The notes below the pieces were generated by a model that was not told the origin of the DNA, ran no database searches, and saw nothing but the letters and a program-made list of their open reading frames with translations. Of a stretch of DNA of 49,946 nt, positions 38,940 through 45,654 are shown in pieces (the first letter of the stretch is position 1; each line of letters starts with the position of its first letter). Source of the DNA: a virus; IMG/VR virus record IMGVR_UViG_3300042560_002642, positions 1-49,946 of that record, one strand, 5' to 3'. A program made the position numbers and the translations under genes.

Positions 38940-40338
38940 ACTAGCGCCTTGGCAAGCGGTGGCAATAAACAATCCATACGACCATTTTGCTTTTTTCGGT
39001 GGGGTGGCAGCCGGAAAGTCTTGCGCTGGTTCTCATTTTGTAATCAAGATGATAACTGAACACCCGGAAAAAACCGGATTTATCGGAGCCAATACATACG
39101 ACCAGCTTTCTCAGGCGACACTCAGAGAATTGTTTTATTGGTTAGAGCATTACAACCTTGATTTTGTGGTCGACAAAATGCCTCCCGCACATTGGAAATG
39201 TAAGCGGGCTCTAAAAAAATATTCAAACACTATCCACGTTAGGAACCCGGCCAACGAAACAGTCAGCCTGATTTTTGCCCGCGTTCTCTCTGACGAAAAC
39301 CCGCTCCGAGGTATTGAGTTTTCCTGGTATTGGCTAGACGAAACCCGCGACACCCCGGAAAGAACTCATGACGTTGTTTTGTCTCGTATGAGGGAATCAG
39401 AATTTATCAAAGGGATAATAACAACGACCACAAACGGAGAAGACTGGACTTTTAAACGATTCTGTATGGGCGACCCGAGGGTTTACGGTTCGATGCACGT
39501 TCCAACTTTTAAGAGCGTCGAATACGGAATCATTTCAGAAAAATACTATCAGACGCTCAGACAAACCTATTCGCCTTTGTTGGCTCAGCAAGAGTTAGAC
39601 GCTCTCCATGTAAACATTCTTGGTGGAAAAGCCTATTACGCCGCTTCAGACGTGAACAGAAAAAGAATTGCCCCCTGGGGAGACGAAGTTCCGGACAGAA
39701 ACAAACCCTTAATAATAGGATGTGATTTCAACTTCAACCCCTCTCCCTGTGTTTGGGTGGTTGGTCAGATTGGAGAAGGGGAGTTTTCGGAACATATACA
39801 TTGGTTTCACGAGATAGCTCTTTCGGAGGCCAGCACAGTAGAAATGACCTACCAGCTTTTAAACCAGTTTCCCGGGTTTTTTTATCGTGTCTTTGGCGAC
39901 GTTTCCGGCGGAGTGGGAACAACTTCAAACGCTGGAGAAACCGACTACCAACAAATCAGCAATATTTTAAATCAGGCCGGGGTGCCTTTTTCTATTGATT
40001 ACTTTCAGGAGGATTCAAAACAAAACCCGAAAGTCCGGAGCCGGGTGGAAAACATGAACGCCAGATTAAAAAATGCTGTGGGCGAAATCAGAATGACTTA
40101 CAATCCAGATAATTGTCCTTTGTTGGATGGTGACTTTAAAATGGTCGGGTGGAAACAAAACACGCAGACCGGCAGGGGAAAGCTGGATTCCGGTGGAGAT
40201 CCAATGAGAACCCACGCTTCAGACGCTGCCGGGTACGCCGTTTGGAAACTGTTTCCGCCAGTGTTTATCACTGAAATTGTTGATCCAGTCCCGAGCCAGG
40301 TTCGTGCTGAGTTTGGGCTGTTGGAAAGGCGAACATGA
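38926..40338 (+). CDS. terL: Terminase large subunit
   Basis: A 470-aa packaging ATPase-nuclease. Walker A is GGVAAGKS (residues 25-32), Walker B with catalytic Glu is WYWLDE (134-139), and the coupling motif region is GIITTTTNGEDW. The RNase H-like nuclease has GCDFNF (265-270), VFGDVSGG and a late Asp in HASDAAGY. Members cut and translocate DNA into the prohead. Its stop overlaps rmlB (ATGA), which is an odd partner. Confidence 0.93.
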   Translation: MPTAKLAPWQAVAINNPYDHFAFFGGVAAGKSCAGSHFVIKMITEHPEKTGFIGANTYDQLSQATLRELFYWLEHYNLDFVVDKMPPAHWKCKRALKKYSNTIHVRNPANETVSLIFARVLSDENPLRGIEFSWYWLDETRDTPERTHDVVLSRMRESEFIKGIITTTTNGEDWTFKRFCMGDPRVYGSMHVPTFKSVEYGIISEKYYQTLRQTYSPLLAQQELDALHVNILGGKAYYAASDVNRKRIAPWGDEVPDRNKPLIIGCDFNFNPSPCVWVVGQIGEGEFSEHIHWFHEIALSEASTVEMTYQLLNQFPGFFYRVFGDVSGGVGTTSNAGETDYQQISNILNQAGVPFSIDYFQEDSKQNPKVRSRVENMNARLKNAVGEIRMTYNPDNCPLLDGDFKMVGWKQNTQTGRGKLDSGGDPMRTHASDAAGYAVWKLFPPVFITEIVDPVPSQVRAEFGLLERRT

Positions 40339-41312
40339 TTTTAGTAACCGGCGGTTATGGGTTTATCGGTTCTCATCTTGTTAGGTATCTTCTTTCTTTG
40401 GGACACGAGGTGGTGGTGGTGGATTCCATAACCTACGCCGCCAACCCAGAGTTCGTTAAAAAATTTTGCAGAGAGAAAAACAAAAAATATATTGAGGAAA
40501 TTGTCGATATCCGGGACCACCTGGCCGTCGCGAGGCTAATGAACAAATACAGGCCGGATGTCGTTTATCATCTGGCAGCCGAAAGCCACGTTTGTCGAAG
40601 TCTCGCCGGACCGAAAGATTTTGTTTACACGAACGTTCTTGGAACTTTTCACCTGATAGAAGAATTTAAACAGCTGCACGGAGGCGACAAATCCAAAAGG
40701 TTCGTGCACGTTTCTACTGACGAGGTTTTTGGGGAGCTAAATTTGTCTGACCCCCCTTTTTCCGAAAAAACGCCGGTTGTCCCCAGAAGTCCCTATGCTG
40801 CGACCAAGGCCTCGAGTGATCATATTGTCCAGGCCTATCATCACAGCTACGGAATAAATACAATCATCACGAACTGCTCAAATAACTTTGGACCAAACCA
40901 GCATTCAGAAAAATTGATACCGGCAACGATCTTGCGACTTAAACAAAACAAACCGATTCGACTTTATGGTTCTGGACTAAACATCAGGGACTGGCTTTGG
41001 GTTGAGGATCACGCGAAAGGCCTTGTTTTGCTCGCCGAAAAAGGAAAGGCCGGGGAGAGGTATTGTATTGGCGGAGAAAACGAGCTCACCAACCTAGAGA
41101 TAGCTCACAGAGTTCACTCCGCAATGGAAACGATATGGGGAACTATTCAGCTGGACATTGAATTTACAAACGACCGACCAACGGACGACAAACGTTATGC
41201 GATTGACTGTTCTAAACTTAAAGCACTAGGCTGGGAGCCGAGCAAAAATTTTGCAGAACAATTATTTAAAACAATAGATTTTTACACGATTACCAAAAAT
41301 GGAAAAAATTGA
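40335..41312 (+). CDS. rmlB: dTDP-glucose 4,6-dehydratase
   Basis: A 325-aa extended SDR. The NAD site is GGYGFIGSHL (residues 6-15), the catalytic set is STDEVFG (near 132-138) with YAATK (near 158-162), and NCSNNFGPNQHSEKLIP plus YGSGLNIRDWLWVEDH are RmlB signatures. It makes dTDP-4-keto-6-deoxyglucose. It is translationally coupled to terL before and overlaps rmlC after. No rmlA is in the phage, so the host must supply dTDP-glucose. Confidence 0.9.
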   Translation: MILVTGGYGFIGSHLVRYLLSLGHEVVVVDSITYAANPEFVKKFCREKNKKYIEEIVDIRDHLAVARLMNKYRPDVVYHLAAESHVCRSLAGPKDFVYTNVLGTFHLIEEFKQLHGGDKSKRFVHVSTDEVFGELNLSDPPFSEKTPVVPRSPYAATKASSDHIVQAYHHSYGINTIITNCSNNFGPNQHSEKLIPATILRLKQNKPIRLYGSGLNIRDWLWVEDHAKGLVLLAEKGKAGERYCIGGENELTNLEIAHRVHSAMETIWGTIQLDIEFTNDRPTDDKRYAIDCSKLKALGWEPSKNFAEQLFKTIDFYTITKNGKN

Positions 41313-41835
41313 AATAAACGAAATTATAAACGCCTACATGATAAGGCGAACCGAACCCCACAGAGACGCGCGAGGATTCTTCTCCGAGGTTTATAGAGCG
41401 TGCGACATTGAAGGAAAGTTCGTTCAAAGAAACGTGAGCGCATCAAAAAAGAACGTTCTTCGCGGTATGCACTCTCTCTGGAGCAAGCCCCAAGGAAAGC
41501 TCATTACCTGTTTGTACGGAAAAATCTGGGACGTGATTTATGACGCTAGGCCACGGAGCCCAACTTTTGGAAGGGGCTATGCGTTAGAGCTCAGTCACGA
41601 TAAAATGAACTCTCTGTTTGCTCCCCCCGGGTGCTTGCACGGGTTTCTTGTTCTTTCAGACTTGGCGATAGTGGAGTACGATTGCACAAGTTACTTTGAA
41701 CCCAGATACGACGGAGGTGTAAAATGGTCAGATCCACAAATAAAGAAATTTTTTCCTCAAGGGATCAGTCCGGTTTTGAGTTCTAAAGACGAAAAGCTGG
41801 GCTCTTTGAGTGAATTTATCAGGCTAAAGAGTTAA
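41299..41835 (+). CDS. rmlC: dTDP-4-dehydrorhamnose 3,5-epimerase
   Basis: A 178-aa cupin. RmlC marks are DARGFFSEVYRA, the catalytic His in LRGMHSLW, QGKLITCLYGKIWDVIYDAR, LFAPPGCLHGFLVLSD and EYDCTSYFEPRYDGGVKW. It converts the RmlB product to the L-configured 4-keto sugar. With the RmlD-like reductase (2554) the route to dTDP-L-rhamnose would be complete. A 3,4-ketoisomerase variant is less likely because length and motifs fit the epimerase. It precedes the portal by nine bases. Confidence 0.87.
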   Translation: MEKIEINEIINAYMIRRTEPHRDARGFFSEVYRACDIEGKFVQRNVSASKKNVLRGMHSLWSKPQGKLITCLYGKIWDVIYDARPRSPTFGRGYALELSHDKMNSLFAPPGCLHGFLVLSDLAIVEYDCTSYFEPRYDGGVKWSDPQIKKFFPQGISPVLSSKDEKLGSLSEFIRLKS

Positions 41836-41844
41836 GATAACATA

Positions 41845-43416
41845 ATGCCACAGGACAACTACAACGGCTATCCGAGCCAGTCTAACCCGCAAGATCAGAG
41901 TGAGCTGGAGCAGATGCTCTATGCCCGACACGCTGAAATTAAAACCTTGCAGGATTTAGAGGCTCAACGGGGAACTCCAATCCCCGCACTTTTTAACCAG
42001 TTCTATAAGTTTATCCAAAACCCCTCCACCGTTTCAGTGGAGACTTTTAAGCGGATGGTCGACACGGACGACACCATTGGTTCTGGGGTAGACTTTTTAA
42101 CGACCTGTTTGGCTGCTCGTCTTGGTAGATACACTCACCCTTCGGAGGAAATCACCAAGTTTATTAACGATGCTTTGAACAAAATTCAGGGTGGTTTTCA
42201 CAACGCTGTTAAGGAATTGTTGGGAGCGTCCTGGGCGGGGTTTTCAATTCAAGAGAAGGTTTGGGCTAACGACGATCTTGGATTTGTAGTTAAAAAGCTT
42301 GTTTCCCTCCCGCCCGGGACCATTCTTTTAGAGACCGAAAGAACCGGAGAGCTGACCCCAGACGGAATTCTTCAGTATCAAAGGAATTACAATCCAGCGA
42401 ATCTAGCCTACGGTACAAATTTTTTATTTGGGTTTACTGGAATTTCTTACACGGCAGCTTTGGGCGGAACGGCCTCGAGGCCCGACCCGTTTGCAAAGCT
42501 GGGGGATATGCCGTTCCCGCTCAGAACAGCAAACACTTACAACTATTTATCTATTAGAATTCCTGTTCAAAAATGTATTCATTATTCATTCGACGCCCAG
42601 GGAAAGTTCGGCAACCCATACGGACGCTCTTTGTTGAGAAGGGCCTATAAGTGGTATGTCACTAAAGACGCTTTTATTCAGATGCTGTCAATAGCCTTGG
42701 ACAGAAAAGGAACCCCTCTGACGATTGTTTTCGCTGACCCGAACACAACTTTGAGAGACCCCTCTAAGGCAACCTCGTCAAACATGAAGGGGCAATCGAA
42801 CGTGGGCGAAAGAGCCGACGTGGCAGCGCAAAGAGCGTTTAAAAACATACACAACGATTCGACCATTATTTTGCCCGGGAAAAAGGGTCAAGTTTTTGAC
42901 ACCGACTTTGTACCACAGGCCTCCAATGCTCAAGACTTCATGGCCGCGATAGATATGTGTAACAAGTCAATCATGAGAGCTCTACTCATTCCGAGCCTGA
43001 TATTCGGGAACGGGGACGGTTCTGGCAGTTACTCTTTAGGGCAGGAACACGCTAAAACTTTTGACAAAATTTTGGATGGTATCTTGTCCGGCCTGAGAGA
43101 CACTTTAGTACAACAACTTGTGGCAGAACTTATCAAATACAACTTTCCGGAATCAGCCTGGAAAAAAGACGGGTATGGGGATTTTTCAAAAAGAGAAGTT
43201 TCCCAAGAAGAAATTGCGAAAGAAATCGACGTTCTGGAGAAGGCAGTAAGCATAGGCGCTGTAGACATGAATGATTTAAATGACCTTAACGCTGTCAGAG
43301 ATAAACTGGGAATGGAGCCGGTTGAGAAAGTAATCAAGCAAGACTCTATCGCTGACGATACTGAATTAGAAGGAGATGACGAGAATGAGCTCATCAATGC
43401 ACCAAGTGAAGTTTAA
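41845..43416 (+). CDS. Portal protein (Mu gp29 / DUF935-like)
   Basis: A 523-aa protein. Features of DUF935 portals are VDTDDTIGSGVDFLTTCLAAR (near residues 72-92), KELLGASWAGFSIQEKVW (near 123-140), RSLLRRAYKWYVTKDAFI (near 257-274), and MRALLIPSLIFGNGDGSGSY. The portal is the dodecameric DNA gate. It comes after rmlC, and is followed by surface and fibre proteins, not by the MuF gene, which lies at 4442. The C-terminus is acidic. Confidence 0.85.
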   Translation: MPQDNYNGYPSQSNPQDQSELEQMLYARHAEIKTLQDLEAQRGTPIPALFNQFYKFIQNPSTVSVETFKRMVDTDDTIGSGVDFLTTCLAARLGRYTHPSEEITKFINDALNKIQGGFHNAVKELLGASWAGFSIQEKVWANDDLGFVVKKLVSLPPGTILLETERTGELTPDGILQYQRNYNPANLAYGTNFLFGFTGISYTAALGGTASRPDPFAKLGDMPFPLRTANTYNYLSIRIPVQKCIHYSFDAQGKFGNPYGRSLLRRAYKWYVTKDAFIQMLSIALDRKGTPLTIVFADPNTTLRDPSKATSSNMKGQSNVGERADVAAQRAFKNIHNDSTIILPGKKGQVFDTDFVPQASNAQDFMAAIDMCNKSIMRALLIPSLIFGNGDGSGSYSLGQEHAKTFDKILDGILSGLRDTLVQQLVAELIKYNFPESAWKKDGYGDFSKREVSQEEIAKEIDVLEKAVSIGAVDMNDLNDLNAVRDKLGMEPVEKVIKQDSIADDTELEGDDENELINAPSEV

Positions 43417-43714
43417 TCAAACCTTGGGAACCGGAACGGTTTACTCTGACCCCATTCTTGTGGACATTTCAGAAATTGTAACCATACAAGTTGTTACAAG
43501 CGCTGAAGGCTCCGCAATAATTCAAGTCAGTAACGACGAAAAAAACCCCGTTAATTGGTTTGACGTTCCTACGGCTGTTCAACCGGCGGTGACTTTGTCT
43601 GCCCCGGGAGGTTATTGGAACATTGGTAATCTCGGTTCTCGCTATCTTCGACTGAAGTTCACTTTATCAACAGGTGGACAGGCTCAAATAATAGCTCTGC
43701 TTAAAGACACATAA
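43385..43714 (+). CDS. Small beta-rich virion protein (109 aa)
   Basis: It starts at ATG 43385 (or 43376) inside the portal 3' end, after GAAGGAG. The product is almost all beta (GTVYSDPILVDISEIVTIQV, GSAIIQVSNDEKNPVNWFDV, SRYLRLKFTLSTG), like small capsid- or fibre-decorating sandwiches. It heads the group of surface proteins. No family can be named. Confidence 0.6.
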   Translation: MSSSMHQVKFNQTLGTGTVYSDPILVDISEIVTIQVVTSAEGSAIIQVSNDEKNPVNWFDVPTAVQPAVTLSAPGGYWNIGNLGSRYLRLKFTLSTGGQAQIIALLKDT

Positions 43715-43727
43715 TTAAGGGGGATGA

Positions 43728-44150
43728 ATGTCAAACAGCTCATTCGGAGATTTCACCAATCCATTCTTGGCTCCGGGAACAGTTTCTTGGGGAGATATTG
43801 GCGGATCGATTTCCAGCCAAAGTGATTTGTTTTCCACGTTCTTAGCCGTTGGCGGCACACTTAAACTCACTGCGCGATCAATTTCCGCTAATGCAAATAT
43901 TCTTTCAACCGATTATTATATCGGATGTAACTCCTCGTCTGGACCAATCACCGTGACACTACCAAACATTGCAGCAGTTCCTTCGGGACAAGAATTTGTC
44001 ATTAAGGATGAATCCGGTAGCGCTGGGGTTAATTACATCACCATCAACGGGAATGGTTCCTTGGTTGATGGAAGCTCAACATTCGTCCTGAAAGCGCCTT
44101 ACGAAGGCGTTCGATGCGTTTCTCGTGGTTCTTTCTGGGCGATCATCTAA
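43728..44150 (+). CDS. Virion surface protein with a C-terminal beta domain (140 aa)
   Basis: A short N-terminal attachment part (SNSSFGDFTNPFLAPGTVSW) is followed by a beta domain of about 80 residues (ITVTLPNIAAVPSGQEFVIK, then YEGVRCVSRGSFWAII). The same domain ends the next gene (ITLTLPAASGCADGRRYIIK, YESVTVFTDQSNWYII), so the two are paralogous at the tip. Likely trimeric fibre or head-fibre material. Confidence 0.65.
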   Translation: MSNSSFGDFTNPFLAPGTVSWGDIGGSISSQSDLFSTFLAVGGTLKLTARSISANANILSTDYYIGCNSSSGPITVTLPNIAAVPSGQEFVIKDESGSAGVNYITINGNGSLVDGSSTFVLKAPYEGVRCVSRGSFWAII

Positions 44151-44162
44151 CAAGGTGAGTCC

Positions 44163-45512
44163 ATGTCATTTATTAAAAATACGGACGTCCTCGTCGAGGG
44201 CTCTAGTAATTTGTTCTTCAGTGAAGAACGCGCACAGAACGCGGTTGTTGAAAATTCAATCGCGTCTGGCACAACAGACAAAGCGCCTGCGCAACAGGCT
44301 GTTTATAATGCTCTAAGCTTAAAACTTGATACTTCTTTAAAAGGAGCTTCAGGTGGTTTGGCAGAGTTAGACGGCTCGGGGAAAATTCCTTCCAGCCAAT
44401 TACCAGCAATCGCAATCACTGACGTATCAGTCGTTGCCGACAACGCTGCCAGAGATGCTCTGACAGTCGAAGAAGGTGACGTGGCAATCACAACCGATTC
44501 CGGAAAAAGCTGGATTTTTGACGGAACAGGCTGGCAAGAGCTAAAAGCTGACGGAAAAGTTGTTTCCGTAAACGGAGAAACTGGAGCAGTCACTCTCGAT
44601 ACCGATGATATCGACGAGGGAATGAGCCCAACCAACAAGTGGTTCACTGAACAAAGAGCCAAAGATGCTGCTGTCGTAAACTCGAGCTCTGGTTCTGAAA
44701 CTGACCAAGCGATGTCGGTCAGCGCTGCTAAACTGTACTCCGAAGGACAGGCTGCTGCTGCTAGCGGTGCTGCTCTAAGCGGTGCAGAAGCATACACCGA
44801 TTTAAAAATCGGAAACCTGGAAGGTTACGAAGACGTTGCTGGCCTAGTCGGTGCAGCAGTTTCCGGAGCCAATTCTTACACAGACCAAGCTGTCAGCGGA
44901 CTTGCTTCAGAGCAGTACGTTGATGAGGCTGTTTCCGGTCTGGCCTCTGAATCGTATGTCAATACTGCTGTTTCTGGTCTTGCCAGCGAACAGTACGTTG
45001 ACCAGGCCGTATCTGGTTTGGCATCTGAGAGCTATGTCAACACCGCCGTTTCGGGTCTTGCATCTGAAAGCTACGTTGACCAAGCTGTTAGTGGACTTGC
45101 AAGCGAATCCTATGTGGATTTGGCTGTGTCGGGTCTTGCTTCAGAAAGCTATGTCAATAGTGCTGTAAGCGGCCTGGCCTCCGAAACATATGTGGACAAC
45201 GCTGAGTTTGCTGCCAAAACAGAAGTTGGCCCAATCTCAACCGCGTCTTCAAATGCAAGTCTCGGCGACGAGATTCTTGTATTGTGCAATGTTTCCGGCG
45301 GAACGATTACACTGACACTTCCAGCCGCAAGCGGATGTGCAGATGGTCGTCGCTACATCATTAAAGACAATGGTAGCGCTGCGTCGGGACAGTATGTCCG
45401 TATCCAACGAAGTGGTTCAAACCTAATCGACGGACAACAGTACTACGACATCAAAGTGCCATACGAATCGGTGACCGTGTTCACTGATCAAAGCAACTGG
45501 TACATCATCTAA
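44163..45512 (+). CDS. Repeat-bearing fibre protein (449 aa)
   Basis: The N-terminal 200 residues hold segments common in phage fibres (LDTSLKGASGGLAELDGSGK, GKVVSVNGETGAVTLDTDDI). Then come eight 13-residue repeats (AVSGLASExYVDx; 44889-45200), probably a trimeric shaft, and a C-terminal beta domain shared with the preceding gene. The gene ends in a strong terminator. Fibre or head-fibre is likely; whether it is on tail or capsid is not shown. Confidence 0.75.
   Translation: MSFIKNTDVLVEGSSNLFFSEERAQNAVVENSIASGTTDKAPAQQAVYNALSLKLDTSLKGASGGLAELDGSGKIPSSQLPAIAITDVSVVADNAARDALTVEEGDVAITTDSGKSWIFDGTGWQELKADGKVVSVNGETGAVTLDTDDIDEGMSPTNKWFTEQRAKDAAVVNSSSGSETDQAMSVSAAKLYSEGQAAAASGAALSGAEAYTDLKIGNLEGYEDVAGLVGAAVSGANSYTDQAVSGLASEQYVDEAVSGLASESYVNTAVSGLASEQYVDQAVSGLASESYVNTAVSGLASESYVDQAVSGLASESYVDLAVSGLASESYVNSAVSGLASETYVDNAEFAAKTEVGPISTASSNASLGDEILVLCNVSGGTITLTLPAASGCADGRRYIIKDNGSAASGQYVRIQRSGSNLIDGQQYYDIKVPYESVTVFTDQSNWYII
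44889..45200 (+). repeat. Eight tandem 39-bp coding repeats
   Basis: Eight units of 13 codons encode AVSGLASE followed by S, Q or T and then YV(D/N)x. Protein identity is much higher than DNA identity, because codons vary from unit to unit (GCTTCAGAG, GCCTCTGAA, GCCAGCGAA), so the repeat is old or kept under selection against recombination. Confidence 0.9.
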
Positions 45513-45518
45513 TAAAAA

Positions 45519-45556
45519 TCCCCCCGCGTTTTTCGGGACGTGGGGGGGTGTTTTTT
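45519..45556 (+). terminator. Strong rho-independent terminator
   Basis: CCCCCCGCG (45520-45528) pairs with CGTGGGGGG (45539-45547), followed by GGTGTTTTTT. It ends the packaging-portal-fibre transcript. Confidence 0.9.
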
Positions 45557-45582
45557 GACCTTAGGTTGTCTTAAGATAAACT
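45555..45582 (+). promoter_or_regulatory. Promoter candidate after the terminator
   Basis: TTGACC (45555-45560), 16 bases, TAAACT (45577-45582). It overlaps the T tract of the terminator and would restart transcription for the long fibre genes. TTAAGATA motifs lie at 45571 and 45629. Confidence 0.45.
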
Positions 45583-45589
45583 ATAAGTT

Positions 45590-45620
45590 CCCCTGCAAAG
45601 ACCTGATCGCCTTTGTGGGG
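45590..45620 (+). promoter_or_regulatory. 5' leader hairpin of the long fibre gene
   Basis: CCCC-TG-CAAAG (45590-45600) pairs with CTTTG-T-GGGG (45611-45620). If transcription starts near 45589, the mRNA would begin with this hairpin, which may protect its 5' end. Confidence 0.45.
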
Positions 45621-45654
45621 GAATGGGTTTAAGATAGAAAAAAGGAATTTTTTC

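Noticed and set aside
41299-41835. QdtA/FdtA-type 3,4-ketoisomerase instead of RmlC
   Set aside because: Length and motifs (LRGMHS, PPGCLHGF, EYDCTSYF) fit RmlC 3,5-epimerases better.
44889-45200. CRISPR-like or minisatellite array
   Set aside because: The 39-base units are contiguous without spacers and encode a regular 13-residue protein repeat in a fibre gene.
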